From: Asanoa sp040676615
GTDB lineage: Bacteria > Actinomycetota > Actinomycetes > Mycobacteriales > Micromonosporaceae
Length of the DNA: 64,000 nt
Assembly (NCBI RefSeq): GCF_040676615.1
Contig: NZ_JBFAPI010000024.1
Coordinates: forward strand, 1 to 64,000
Reading direction: 5' to 3'
A program made the translations under genes and the position numbers. Positions 26,181 through 35,573 of this stretch are shown in pieces (position 1 is the stretch's first letter; each line of letters starts with the position of its first letter). The notes beneath the pieces are model-generated. The model saw nothing but the letters and a program-made list of their open reading frames with translations. It did not search any database and was not told the origin of the DNA.

Positions 26181-27305
26181 TCAGGGGGTGAGGAGGGCGC
26201 GCATGCGGGTGGCTTGGGTCTGCCAGCGCCAGTCGCGTTCGACCCAGGCTCTTCCCGCCTGGCCCATGCGGTGGGCCAGGTCGGCGTCGGCGAGCAGCGT
26301 GATCAGGCGGTCGGCGAGTTGGGTGAGGTCGCGGCCGTCGACGACGTAGCCCGTTTCGCCGTCGCGGACCGCGTCTGGTGCGCCGCCGGAGTCGCCGGCC
26401 ACGACCGGGAGGCCGGTCGCCGAGGCCTCCAGGTAGACGATGCCCAGGCCCTCCACGTCTAAGCCGTGGTTGCGGGTGCGGCAGGGCATCGCGAAGACGT
26501 CGCCCGCCGCGTAGTGAGCCGGGAGTTCCTCCCAGGGGACGCCGCGGGTGATGACGACGTGGTCGGCCACGCCCAGGGCCGCGGCCAGCCGGCGGAGGCG
26601 GGTGTGGTTGGGGCCGCCGCCGACCAGCAGGAGGAGGGCGTCGGGGATGGACTCGCGGATCGTGGGCAGGGCGCGGATCAGCGCGTCCTGGCCCTTGCGG
26701 TGGACCAGGCGGGAGACGCAGACGATGACCCGGCGGTCGCCGATGCCGTGGCGGGCGCGGATCGCGCTGCCGTCGACGCCCGGGTGGAACAGGTCGACGT
26801 CGACACCCGGCGCCAGGCGGCGCAGGTCGGTCAGGCCGTGCAGGGCGCGCTCCAACCGCGTGCGCTGGTAGTCGGTCAGGTAGGTCACCACGTCGGACCC
26901 GCGTGCGATGCGACGGAGCAGGCCGCGGGCGCCGGGCAGGGCCGCCCAGCCGACCTCGTGGCCGTGGGTCAGGGCGACCACCCGCTCGACACCGGCGCGC
27001 CGGCGCAGGCCCTCGGCCAGCAGGCCCAACGGGGCGGCGGCGCCGAACCAGACCGTGTCGCACTCGTGGGCACGGGCCAGTTCGGCGGCGCGGCGGGCGA
27101 CCGCCGGGGTGGGCAGCAGCACGCCGGTGGACTCGCGGACCACCTCGAAGGGCTGTTCGGCGTCGAACTTTTCGGCGCCGCGCCAGTCGGACGCGTAGAC
27201 CACGACCGAGCCGGCCGGCTGGCGGACGGCCAGTTGGTGGACGAACTTCTGGATCCCGCCGGGGCGCGGTGGGAAGTCGTTGGTCACGAGCAGCGTGCGG
27301 GTCAT
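26181..27305 (-). CDS. pimB: GT4 mannosyltransferase, PimB-type
   Basis: 374 residues. GT-B glycosyltransferase: N-terminal LLVTNDFPPRPGGIQKFVHQL, donor half with VCVSRLVHRKGQDALIRAL and the E-x7-E motif in VEGLGIVYLEASATGLPVV. By family and synteny (Rv2188c) it should add the second mannose to phosphatidylinositol mannoside on the cytoplasmic membrane face, using GDP-mannose. The frame extends far upstream through the protease gene, but ATG at 27305 is the natural start, five bases after the protease stop. Confidence 0.88.
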   Translation of the reverse strand: MTRTLLVTNDFPPRPGGIQKFVHQLAVRQPAGSVVVYASDWRGAEKFDAEQPFEVVRESTGVLLPTPAVARRAAELARAHECDTVWFGAAAPLGLLAEGLRRRAGVERVVALTHGHEVGWAALPGARGLLRRIARGSDVVTYLTDYQRTRLERALHGLTDLRRLAPGVDVDLFHPGVDGSAIRARHGIGDRRVIVCVSRLVHRKGQDALIRALPTIRESIPDALLLLVGGGPNHTRLRRLAAALGVADHVVITRGVPWEELPAHYAAGDVFAMPCRTRNHGLDVEGLGIVYLEASATGLPVVAGDSGGAPDAVRDGETGYVVDGRDLTQLADRLITLLADADLAHRMGQAGRAWVERDWRWQTQATRMRALLTP

Positions 27306-27310
27306 CGGGC

Positions 27311-28567
27311 CTATCTCTCGCCGCGGGCGTAGGCGCGGGCCGCCGCCATCCGCTCCACCGTGGACGGATGGGACGCGGCGTAGAGGTATTCCCAGCGCGG
27401 TGGGTCGGGGTCGCCCAGGTTGACCGACGACAGCCGGGCCTGCATCGCCTCGAACGTCATCGGATCCTGGGTCAGGGCCAGCGCGTGCGCGTCGGCCCGG
27501 GCCTCGGTGTGCCGCGACAGCAGGGCCTGCGCCGGTGACGCGACCACGCCGACGACGGCCGCCACCGCCAGCAGCAGGGCGAACGCGCGCGGCTCGGCGA
27601 TCGAGGTCACGCCGGCCGCCCGGAGCAGGCTCGTCCAGCCGCCGAGCAGGAACAGGGCGACCACCCCGAGCGCCGCGCCCAGCGCGCCGATCAGGGTGCC
27701 GGTCAGCACGTCGCGGTCTTTGGCGTGGCCCAGCTCGTGTGCGACCACGCTGACCACCTCGGGCGGGGCCGCCTCGGTCAGCAGCGTGTCGTAGACGACG
27801 ATGCGGCGGGTCGGGCCGAGGCCCGACACGTAGGCGTTGACCTGGCGGGTGCGCCGGGACGCGTCGGCCACCAGGACGTCGCGGACCGGGACGCCGTCGG
27901 TGCGGGCCAGCTGGATCAGCTCGGTGCGCAGCGGGCCGTCGGCCATCGGGGTGAAGCGGTTGAAGACCGGCTCGACCAGGACCGGCAGCACGAAGGACAT
28001 GAGCACCACCAGGGCGGCGGCGCCGGCCGCGCCCCAGGCCCACCACCAGCGGGGCGCGAAGTGGGTGATCGCGTAGAAGCCGAGCAGGGCCACCACGCCG
28101 ATGACGGCGGACACCGCGTAGCCCTTGAGCAGGTCGACCAGCCAGCCGCCCCAGCCCTGGGTGGACAGCTCGTAGCGGACCAGGATGATGTGCCGCCACG
28201 CGGCGAACGGCAGGGTGAGCAGGTCGGCGACCAGGACCACCACGATGCCGCCGAGGATCGCCTGGGCGACCCAGTTGCCGCCGAACGGCCGGCCGACGGC
28301 CTCGATCAGCCGGGCGCCGAGCGGGGTCAGCCCGAGCGCCAGCGCGATGACCAGACCGATCAGCAGGCTGCCGTAGCCCGCGGGGCGCAGCGCCGAATGG
28401 AACGCCCGGCCGGCGGCGACCTGGTCGGCCGGCAGCGTGCGCAGTGCCGCGACCTGATCGGCCCGGGGCGCCGGCGGCCGGTGCAGGGGCACCAGCACCA
28501 GGACGGCCACCGCCAGCGCGACGGCGAGCACGCCGAAGACAACCACCGCCCACCCTCGTGGCGTCAC
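27311..28567 (-). CDS. M48-family membrane metalloprotease (Ste24/HtpX type)
   Basis: 418 residues with several membrane segments (residues 5-25, 63-83, 98-120, 150-170, 178-200 and a pair near 300-345). Zinc site VVAHELGHAKD provides HEXXH, and the third ligand is probably in the EARADAHAL segment. The insertion-type layout is that of Ste24 CAAX proteases, though bacterial members degrade or trim membrane proteins. GTG at 28567 is preferred over the longer frame, with GGGGGAGG eight bases before it. In one operon with pimB. Confidence 0.9.
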   Translation of the reverse strand: MTPRGWAVVVFGVLAVALAVAVLVLVPLHRPPAPRADQVAALRTLPADQVAAGRAFHSALRPAGYGSLLIGLVIALALGLTPLGARLIEAVGRPFGGNWVAQAILGGIVVVLVADLLTLPFAAWRHIILVRYELSTQGWGGWLVDLLKGYAVSAVIGVVALLGFYAITHFAPRWWWAWGAAGAAALVVLMSFVLPVLVEPVFNRFTPMADGPLRTELIQLARTDGVPVRDVLVADASRRTRQVNAYVSGLGPTRRIVVYDTLLTEAAPPEVVSVVAHELGHAKDRDVLTGTLIGALGAALGVVALFLLGGWTSLLRAAGVTSIAEPRAFALLLAVAAVVGVVASPAQALLSRHTEARADAHALALTQDPMTFEAMQARLSSVNLGDPDPPRWEYLYAASHPSTVERMAAARAYARGER

Positions 28568-28607
28568 CGCGCGCACCTCCCCCGCTGGCGTCGGACCATA
28601 GTAAAGG

Positions 28608-28829
28608 TCAGGCGACCCGGAACCCGGATCGCGATCGGGGCCGGACCATCCGCAGGGCGGCCGGCTGCTGGCTGACCACCTCGACCTCGAACCCGGCCCG
28701 CGCGAACACCTCGATCGCACGCACCTCGTCGGGCTCGAGACCCTCGACCGGCGCCTCCAGGAGCGCCGTCACGAGGCACCCCTTGCACGCCGCGCCGCGC
28801 ACCGCGCAGCTGTCGCAGTCGATGAGCAT
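28608..28829 (-). CDS. Small conserved CxxC protein
   Basis: 73 residues. MLIDCDSCAVRG, then CKGC: cysteines 5, 8, 15 and 18 form CX2C-X6-CX2C, probably a small metal site. The rest is an acidic helix and a basic tail (VRPRSRSGFRV). ATG at 28829 is chosen because GAGGAG lies seven bases before it; the frame is open to 28892. Conserved small proteins like this occur in actinobacteria, but I know no function. It lies 40 bases before the protease gene. Confidence 0.75.
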   Translation of the reverse strand: MLIDCDSCAVRGAACKGCLVTALLEAPVEGLEPDEVRAIEVFARAGFEVEVVSQQPAALRMVRPRSRSGFRVA

Positions 28830-28902
28830 CACTGGCTCCTCACTCAGGAAGACACCCTCCGTGACGCAAACGCTAGCGAGCGGGTCTGACAAAAATGCCG
28901 GC

Positions 28903-30279
28903 TCAGTTCCGCGACAGGCGCCTGACCAGGGAATCCGCTCCTAGCGGATAAGCACCATGACGGCGTACGCCGTCGGCGACCTCACGGTCTGAACTCACCA
29001 CCACGACCGGCCGCCCGGACGGCTCGGCGCGGACCAGCCGGCGGATGAGCTCGTCGGCGGTCTCGCCCTTGCGGGAGAAGAGCACCCGCACGCCGCGCGG
29101 TGCCGGAGGCAGCCCGTGCACCCGCTCGGCGCCGTCGAAGACCACGGTCACCTCGTCGCCGGTCTGCGCCGCGATCCCGCCCAGGCCGGTGATCAGCCGC
29201 TTGCGCTGCTGCTCGAGCGACATCTCGGGGAATCCCCGCTTGGTGACGTTGTAGCCGTCGACGACCAGGTGCGCGCGGGGCAGGGCGAGCAGCTGGTCGA
29301 GGCGGGCCGGGTCGTCGGCGTCGAGCGCCCGGGGCGTGGAGGCCGCGGCACCGGGCTGGTCGCCGTGCGCCTCGGCCACGTAGTCGGCCGGTCGACGGTC
29401 GGTGGGCTCCAGGGCCAGCTCGCGACGGAGCCCCACGGCGGCCTGGCCGATCGTCTCCAGCAGCAGCCAGAGCCGGGCGTCGTCGACCGAACGGGCCTCC
29501 TTGGCCGTCTGCCGGGCGCTGCCGGCGGCGGTCTCGGCCTCAGCCAGCCGGGCCCGCAGCCGGCGCAGCTCCGCGTCGTGGTCGGCGGTGGCCCGGGCGG
29601 CCCGGCCCTTCTCGGTGGCCAGCATCTCGGTCGCCTTGCGCTCGCGGGCCTGCGACTCGCGCAGCTGCCGGGCCTGCACCCGCAGCTCCTCGCGCAACTG
29701 GCCGAGCTCGGCGCTGACCCGGCTCAGCTCGTCGCGCAGCTTGTCGGCCTCGCTGCGGGCCACCGCGCGGTCGTGCTCGGCCCGGGCGGTGCGCTGCTCG
29801 GCGTCGCGGACGAGGCTGGCGATGGCGGCGCTGTCGGCCTCGGCCCGCACCGCCTCGCCGGCGGACTCGACCAGGTCGCGCCAGCCGGCCGGGCGGGCCA
29901 GGTAGGCCAGGGCGGCGACCTCGACCGGGTCGGCCGCCGCCGGGCAGATGCCCTCGACCACCGCGGCGCCCAGGTCGCCGACCTCGGCGATCACCCGCGA
30001 CGAGATCCGCTGGCGGAAGAGCGAGTCGCCGGCGAGCTGCGCCGCGATGGCCGCGCCGCCGAGCCGGGCCCGCCGGTTGGGCGCGAACTTGGCGACCCGG
30101 CGCAGCGGCACGGGCTGCTCGTCGAAGGGCAGACCGGGCAGGGCGGAGGCGGCCAGCGCGACCACCCGCAGGCGCACCGGCTCGGGCAGAAGAGGCTCGA
30201 TCTCCGGCTCCGAACCCGCGGACGACGGCGTGACCGCTTCCTCGGGAAGGCGGCCGTCGCGCGGTTCGGGCTCGGACAT
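28903..30279 (-). CDS. NYN-domain (YacP-like) RNase-type protein with coiled coil
   Basis: 458 residues. A helical N-terminal domain (about 30-170), a long coiled coil rich in Arg/Glu/Ala (about 180-290), and a C-terminal PIN-like NYN domain: HLVVDGYNVTKRGFP, EVTVVFDGAE, and VVVSSDREVADGVRRHGA, which supply the acidic metal-binding residues. The YacP relative Rae1 of Bacillus cleaves mRNA at the ribosome; whether this protein does is unknown. ATG at 30279, divergent from the DnaQ/UvrC-like nuclease gene 87 bases away. Confidence 0.88.
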   Translation of the reverse strand: MSEPEPRDGRLPEEAVTPSSAGSEPEIEPLLPEPVRLRVVALAASALPGLPFDEQPVPLRRVAKFAPNRRARLGGAAIAAQLAGDSLFRQRISSRVIAEVGDLGAAVVEGICPAAADPVEVAALAYLARPAGWRDLVESAGEAVRAEADSAAIASLVRDAEQRTARAEHDRAVARSEADKLRDELSRVSAELGQLREELRVQARQLRESQARERKATEMLATEKGRAARATADHDAELRRLRARLAEAETAAGSARQTAKEARSVDDARLWLLLETIGQAAVGLRRELALEPTDRRPADYVAEAHGDQPGAAASTPRALDADDPARLDQLLALPRAHLVVDGYNVTKRGFPEMSLEQQRKRLITGLGGIAAQTGDEVTVVFDGAERVHGLPPAPRGVRVLFSRKGETADELIRRLVRAEPSGRPVVVVSSDREVADGVRRHGAYPLGADSLVRRLSRN

Positions 30280-30366
30280 GCAGCAAGTCTCCCACCGCTG
30301 GCCGCTCCGGCGCCCGTCGATGTAGTCGATCTTTTGCACGGGTACGGCGAAACGCCTGCGACCCGC

Positions 30367-32121
30367 GTGACAGAAGTGTCGTACCCACGTTCTAACGTCC
30401 TGTCCGTGGTGGATCAGCTCTTCGTCCAGGGCACCCTCGACGGCCTCCTGTCGGCCGGCGAGGCGACCGCTCTCGTCGACACGACGTTCGTGGTGGTCGA
30501 CCTGGAAACCACCGGCGGCGCCCCCGACGGCGGCGGCATCACCGAGATCGGTGCCGTCCGGGTGCGCGGCGGCGAGGAGCTGGGCATCCTGGCCACGCTG
30601 GTCAACCCGGGCCAGCCGATCCCGCCGTTCATCACGGTGCTGACCGGCATCACCGAGGCGATGGTGGTGCCGGCACCGCCGATCGAAGAGGTGCTGCCGC
30701 CGTTCCTCGAGTTCCTCAAGGGGGCGGTGCTGGTGGCCCACAACGCGCCCTACGACGTGGGCTTCCTCAAGGCCGCGTGTGCCAAGTTCGGCTACACGTG
30801 GCCCAACCCGCGGGTGCTCGACACGGCCGCGCTGGCCCGCCGGGTGCTGATCCGCGACGAGGTGCCCAACCGCAAGCTCGGCACCCTGGCCGCGCATTTC
30901 CGCACCCCGCGCCAGCCGACACACCGGGCGCTCGACGACGCGCTGGCCACCGTCGACGTGTTGCACGCGATGATCGGCCGGCTGGGCAGCCACAACGTCA
31001 CGACGATCGGCGACGCGATCGAGTTCGCCAAGGCGGTCACCCCCACCCAGCGGAGCAAGCGGCACCTGGCCGAGGGGCTGCCGCACGTGCCGGGGGTCTA
31101 CATCTTCCGCGCCGCCGACGGCCGCCCGCTCTACGTCGGCACCTCGGTCGACATCGCGACCCGGGTGCGCAGCTATTTCACGGCGGCCGAGAAGCGCGCC
31201 CGGATCTCCGAGATGCTCGCCGCCGCGGAAAAGGTCGACGCGGTCGAGTGCGCGCACGGGCTCGAAGCCGAGATCCGCGAGTTGCGGCTGATCGCGGCGC
31301 ACGCCCCGCCCTACAATCGCCGGTCCAAGTTCCCCGAGCGGGTGGTCTGGCTCAAGCTCACCGACGAGCCCTACCCCAGGCTGTCGGTGGTCCGCGCGCT
31401 GGCCGCCGACGACACCGCCTACCTCGGGCCCTTCACCTCCAAGCGGGCCGCCGACCTGGCCGCCGCGGCGGTGCACGACGCGATCCCGCTCCGGCAGTGC
31501 ACGCTGCGCCTGTCCACCAAGACCAAGACGCCCGCCTGCGCCCTGGCCGAGCTGGGCAAATGCGCCGCGCCGTGCGAACACAAGATCAGCCGGGAGGCCT
31601 ATGAGGAGAGCGCGGCGGCCCCGTTCCGCGCGGCGGCCACCGGCGACCCGGGCGTCGTCGTCGACGCGCTGATGGGCCGCATCTCGGTGCTGTCCGACGC
31701 CCATCGCTACGAGGACGCGGCGACGGTGCGCGGCCGGCTCGCCGCCGTGCTCCGGGCGGCCGTCCGGATGCAACGGCTCTTCGGGCTGACTGCGATCAGC
31801 GAGTTGGTGGCCGCCCGGCGGGCCGGCGACGGGGGCTGGGAGCTGGCCATCGTCCGCCAGGGCCGGCTGGCCGCGGCCGGTAACTCGCCGCCCCGGGTGC
31901 ATCCACGCGCGACGATCGAGGTGCTGCGCGCGACGGCCGAGACGGTGCTGCCCGGCCACGGCCCGGTGCCGAGCGCGACGGCCGAGGAGACCGAGCGAAT
32001 CCTGTCCTGGCTGGAACGCCCGGACACCCGCCTGGTGGAAGCGTCGACCGGTTGGGCGTCGCCCGTCCGTGGAGCAGCCCGCTACCGGGAGTTGCTCCGA
32101 AAGGCTGAAGCACACAGCTGA
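30367..32121 (+). CDS. DEDDh exonuclease fused to UvrC-like GIY-YIG protein
   Basis: About 584 residues. DnaQ-like exonuclease first: VVVDLETTG with Asp45 and Glu47, HNAPYDVGFL, and HRALDDALAT. From residue 243 a GIY-YIG nuclease (GVYIFRAADGRPLYVGTS), a Cys cluster (ACALAELGKCAAPC), and a UVR-like helix pair (AHRYEDAATVRGRL, about 445-458). This is the architecture of Rv2191 in M. tuberculosis, a Cho/UvrC-related protein, so a DNA repair role is likely. No ribosome site is seen; starts at GTG 30367, 30406 or 30409 are all possible, and leaderless expression may apply. Confidence 0.88.
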   Translation: MTEVSYPRSNVLSVVDQLFVQGTLDGLLSAGEATALVDTTFVVVDLETTGGAPDGGGITEIGAVRVRGGEELGILATLVNPGQPIPPFITVLTGITEAMVVPAPPIEEVLPPFLEFLKGAVLVAHNAPYDVGFLKAACAKFGYTWPNPRVLDTAALARRVLIRDEVPNRKLGTLAAHFRTPRQPTHRALDDALATVDVLHAMIGRLGSHNVTTIGDAIEFAKAVTPTQRSKRHLAEGLPHVPGVYIFRAADGRPLYVGTSVDIATRVRSYFTAAEKRARISEMLAAAEKVDAVECAHGLEAEIRELRLIAAHAPPYNRRSKFPERVVWLKLTDEPYPRLSVVRALAADDTAYLGPFTSKRAADLAAAAVHDAIPLRQCTLRLSTKTKTPACALAELGKCAAPCEHKISREAYEESAAAPFRAAATGDPGVVVDALMGRISVLSDAHRYEDAATVRGRLAAVLRAAVRMQRLFGLTAISELVAARRAGDGGWELAIVRQGRLAAAGNSPPRVHPRATIEVLRATAETVLPGHGPVPSATAEETERILSWLERPDTRLVEASTGWASPVRGAARYRELLRKAEAHS

Positions 32122-32309
32122 CAGCCGCGCACCCGTGCTCGCGGCCGTGGGCCGCGGCGAGACTCACCCGTTCGCCCAGAAGCAACTGACCATTTGGACT
32201 ACGGTACGTGACTTAGTCTGGTAGAGAAATGCACTCGTGACTGTCTCGCCCGATTTCCCGGGCGAAGGCACGGTTCACGGGTGCCGGCCTCGTCAGGAGG
32301 TGTGCGGGC

Positions 32310-34088
32310 GTGGATGTCGACGCCGGTCACGGCGCCGCGCTGGGTCGTGTGGTGCCTGTCCAATCAAGCGACCTGCCCATCTCCCGCCGGCTACGGACGT
32401 TCCTGTCCTGGCCAGGCTCCGACGACGACCCGGTCAACCGCCTGGTCCGCACGCATCGCGAGGTGCACGCCGGCGACGCCGGCATGCTCCGCCGGGCCTA
32501 CGGCATCGCCGAGAGCATGCACCGAGGCCAGTTCCGCAAGAGCGGCGAACCGTTCATCACCCACCCGCTCGCGGTCGCGCAGATCCTCGCCGAGCTGGGG
32601 ATGGACACCACCACGCTGGTCGCCGCGCTGCTGCACGACACGGTCGAAGACACCCGCTACACGCTCCAGGCGCTCGACGGCGACTTCGGCCCCGAGGTGG
32701 CCCACCTGGTCGACGGCGTGACCAAGTTCGACAAGGCGTTCTACGGCAAGGCGGCCGAGGCCGAGACGATCCGCAAGATGCTGGTCGCGGCCGGCAAAGA
32801 CGTCCGCGTGCTGATCATCAAGCTGGCCGACCGGCTGCACAACATGCGCACGCTCGACGCCCGCTCCCCCGCCTCCCGAGCCCGCATCGCCCGGGCCACG
32901 CTCGACGTGCTGGTGCCGCTCTGCGACCGGCTCGGCATCCAACTGCTCAAACGCGAACTCGACGACGTGGTGCTCTACCACCTCGAGCCCGAGGGCTACG
33001 CCACGGTCGACGAGCACGTGCACACCCGCACCGGCTGGGACGAATACGTCACCGAGGTGGTGCTGCGGGCCAAGACCACGTTGCGCCGCAACCGGGTGAC
33101 CGCCAACGTCTCGGCCCGACCCCGGCACTACTACTCGATCTGGAAGGACACGGTCGAGGCCGGCTACCGCGTGCCACACGACCTGCCCCGGATCGCGGTC
33201 GTGGTCGACGGCACCGAGACCGACTGCTACGCGGCGCTGGGCGCGATCCACGGCTGTTGGCGGCCGGTCGCGGGCCGGTTCAAAGACTTCATCGCGTCGC
33301 CGAAGAACAACCTCTACCGCTCCCTGCACACCACGGTGATCGGCCCCGACGACCGCTCGGTCGAGGTGCTGATCCGCACCGAGGAGATGCACCAACTCGC
33401 CGAATACGGCATCGCCGCGCAGTTCCGCTACCCGAAGACGCCGGCCGCGATGGCCGAGTCGCGGATCGAGCAGCTGACCTGGCTCCGCCGGGTGCTCGAC
33501 TGGGAGCAGGCCACCTCCGACGCCGGCCAGTTCCTCGAGTCGCTGCGCTGCGACCTCGCCGAGGCACAGATCCAGGTCTTCGCCGAGGGCCGCCAGATCG
33601 TCCTGCCGTCCGGGTCGACCCCGGTCGACCTGGCCTACGAGTTGGCCACCGAACGCGGCGACCACTGTCTCGCCGCCACCATCAACGGCCGCCTGGCACC
33701 CCTGTCGTCCGAGCTCAACGACGGCGACGTAGTCGAGATCTTCACCGAGACCGAGTCGGCGGGCGTGCCGGTCCCCGGCGGGCCGCGCAAGGAGTGGCTC
33801 GGCTTCGTCAAGTCGCCGCAGGCCCAGATGCAGATCAACCGCTGGTTCGCCGACCACGACGAGCCCGGCATCAGCATCCCCGACAAGGTCCGCCTCGGCC
33901 GCGCGACGATCGGCCTGGCCCTGCGCCGCCACGACCGCGGCCTGGCCAGCGACCGGCCGCTGCGGCAACTCGCCGACGAGATGGGCTACCCCGACCTGGA
34001 AACGCTCCTGGTCGCCGTCTTCGACCGCGCCCTCACCCCGGAGACCGTCGTCGACCGCCTGGTCGCCCTCGTCGACCGGCGCGAATAG
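32310..34088 (+). CDS. RelA/SpoT homologue without ACT domain
   Basis: 592 residues. HD hydrolase domain with MHRGQFRKSGEPFITHPLAVA after residue 70 and LLHDTVEDT (His109-Asp110); synthetase-like domain (about 255-375) with GRFKDFIASPKNNLYRSLHTT; TGS domain (about 415-475). The usual C-terminal ACT/RRM part is absent, the protein ending in a helical region. In the synthetase domain the Arg of the D-L-x-x-x-R segment and the Gln of EIQIRT are changed (HDLPRIAVV, EVLIRT), so pppGpp synthesis may be weak or lost and hydrolysis dominant. GTG start with AGGAGG nine bases before it. Confidence 0.88.
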   Translation: MDVDAGHGAALGRVVPVQSSDLPISRRLRTFLSWPGSDDDPVNRLVRTHREVHAGDAGMLRRAYGIAESMHRGQFRKSGEPFITHPLAVAQILAELGMDTTTLVAALLHDTVEDTRYTLQALDGDFGPEVAHLVDGVTKFDKAFYGKAAEAETIRKMLVAAGKDVRVLIIKLADRLHNMRTLDARSPASRARIARATLDVLVPLCDRLGIQLLKRELDDVVLYHLEPEGYATVDEHVHTRTGWDEYVTEVVLRAKTTLRRNRVTANVSARPRHYYSIWKDTVEAGYRVPHDLPRIAVVVDGTETDCYAALGAIHGCWRPVAGRFKDFIASPKNNLYRSLHTTVIGPDDRSVEVLIRTEEMHQLAEYGIAAQFRYPKTPAAMAESRIEQLTWLRRVLDWEQATSDAGQFLESLRCDLAEAQIQVFAEGRQIVLPSGSTPVDLAYELATERGDHCLAATINGRLAPLSSELNDGDVVEIFTETESAGVPVPGGPRKEWLGFVKSPQAQMQINRWFADHDEPGISIPDKVRLGRATIGLALRRHDRGLASDRPLRQLADEMGYPDLETLLVAVFDRALTPETVVDRLVALVDRRE

Positions 34089-34153
34089 GGCAGCACCAGC
34101 CTGTGTGGGCGGTCCGTGAGTCCTGTTCGGTGGACTGCCTCTAGCCTTGGGGC

Positions 34154-34732
34154 GTGGAACCCCGCCGCCGCGCGTTGCGCGCCCTTGTCTACGGAGTCTT
34201 CTACCGGCTTCCCCATCCGGTGCGCCGGCGACTGGTGCGGGCCTTCGTTCCCAAATACATCGTGGGCGGGGTGACGCTGGTCCGCGACTCCGAGGCGCCG
34301 GCACCAGGGCGGTTGTTGCTGCTGCGCCAGCCGCCCGGGCGGGCCTGGGGGCTGCCGGCCGGCCTGCTACGGCGCGGCGAGGCGCCGATCGTCGGTGCGG
34401 CGCGGGAACTGGCCGAGGAGTCGGGCATCACGCTCGACCCGCGCGCCCTGACGCCGGCGGCGCCAAACGCGGTCGTACACGCGAAGGGTTGGGTCGACAT
34501 GGTCTTCGAGGTGGCCGTGCCCGCGTCGACCACCACGCTCGAGGTCGACGGTGCCGAGGTCTACGAGGCCAGCTTCCATCCGCTCGACGACCTGCCCCGG
34601 CTGACCACGGCGACCGCGCGCCTGCTCGCCTACTACGGCATCGGGCCCCTGGTGGCGCCGGACGACCCGACGAGCATGGAGCGGCCCAGCGCGCCACGGC
34701 AGGGCGGGGCCGCGGACGCCCGCGATGGGTGA
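34154..34732 (+). CDS. NUDIX hydrolase
   Basis: 192 residues. A complete NUDIX box, GLLRRGEAPIVGAARELAEE followed by SGI, fits G-x5-E-x7-R-E-U-x-E-E-x-G-U exactly. The N-terminal 35 residues are basic and hydrophobic (ALVYGVFYRLPHPVRRRLV), possibly a membrane-touching helix. Cleaves a nucleoside diphosphate linked to an unknown group. GTG start at 34154 without a strong ribosome site. The stop overlaps the next gene by eight bases. Confidence 0.88.
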   Translation: MEPRRRALRALVYGVFYRLPHPVRRRLVRAFVPKYIVGGVTLVRDSEAPAPGRLLLLRQPPGRAWGLPAGLLRRGEAPIVGAARELAEESGITLDPRALTPAAPNAVVHAKGWVDMVFEVAVPASTTTLEVDGAEVYEASFHPLDDLPRLTTATARLLAYYGIGPLVAPDDPTSMERPSAPRQGGAADARDG

Positions 34733-35540
34733 CCTCTGCGCGGTCGTGCTCGCGGCCGGCGAAGGCCAACGGCTGCGACCGCTGACCGCCCACCTGCCCA
34801 AGGCGCTCTGCCCGGTCGGCAACACCCCTCTGCTCGACCTGGCGCTGCGGCGGGTCGCCGGGTTCGGCCTCGTCGGCCCGGCCGACGTGGCGGTCAACGC
34901 CAGCTACCTGGGCGAGCAGGTCGTCGCGCACACCGGCGACCGGGCCCACCTCTCGGTCGAGCCCGGCCACCCGCTCGGCACCTCCGGTGGCCTGGGCAAG
35001 CTGCGCGACTGGATCGGCGGGCGTGGCGTGCTGGTCGGCAACGCCGACGCCTACCTGGCCGGCGGCGACCCGCGGACGCTGCTCGACGGCTGGGACGGCG
35101 AGACCGTGCGGCTGCTGGGCCAACCGGTCGCCGACACCAGCCGATCCGGCCTGTTCGACGGCCACCGCTTCGTCGGCTTCTCGCTGCTGCCCTGGCGCCG
35201 GGTGCGCGACCTCGCACCGGCGAAGGCGGAACTGGTGCGCACGGTCTGGCGCCCGGCCGAGGCCGCCGGCGAACTCGAGGTGGTCGGCTTCGACGGCGTC
35301 TTCTTCGACACGGGTACGCCGCACGACTACCTGGCCGCCAACCTGCACGCCGCGGGTGGCGGCAACCTCGTCGCGGGCACCGTCACCGGCCGCTGCGTCC
35401 GGTCGGTCGTCGGCGCCGGCGCCACCGTCGCGGGCGACGTCACCGACAGCGTGGTGTGGCCCGGCGCGGTGGTCGCGGCCGGCGAACGCCTCGACCACGC
35501 GATCAGGGCGGGCCGGCACCTGACCGTCTCGGGCCGCTAG
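34725..35540 (+). CDS. Nucleotidyltransferase (sugar-1-phosphate type)
   Basis: 271 residues. Opens with the pyrophosphorylase signature VVLAAGEGQRLRPLT then LPKALCPVGNTPLLD, followed by GTSGGLGKL and VLVGNADAYL (metal Asp). The last 60 residues show short left-handed-beta-helix-like turns (VSGAGATVAG-type: SVVGAGATVAGDVTDSVVWP). Probably makes a nucleotide-sugar, substrate unknown. ATG at 34725 inside the end of the NUDIX gene indicates coupling. Confidence 0.88.
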   Translation: MGDLCAVVLAAGEGQRLRPLTAHLPKALCPVGNTPLLDLALRRVAGFGLVGPADVAVNASYLGEQVVAHTGDRAHLSVEPGHPLGTSGGLGKLRDWIGGRGVLVGNADAYLAGGDPRTLLDGWDGETVRLLGQPVADTSRSGLFDGHRFVGFSLLPWRRVRDLAPAKAELVRTVWRPAEAAGELEVVGFDGVFFDTGTPHDYLAANLHAAGGGNLVAGTVTGRCVRSVVGAGATVAGDVTDSVVWPGAVVAAGERLDHAIRAGRHLTVSGR

Positions 35541-35573
35541 CATTCCTCCAGACATGACGAGAGGAGCCCATCG

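Noticed and set aside
25828..27063. 411-codon minus-strand frame over the repeats and pimB
   Set aside because: Runs in another frame of pimB and is Arg/Pro-rich, typical of a GC shadow.
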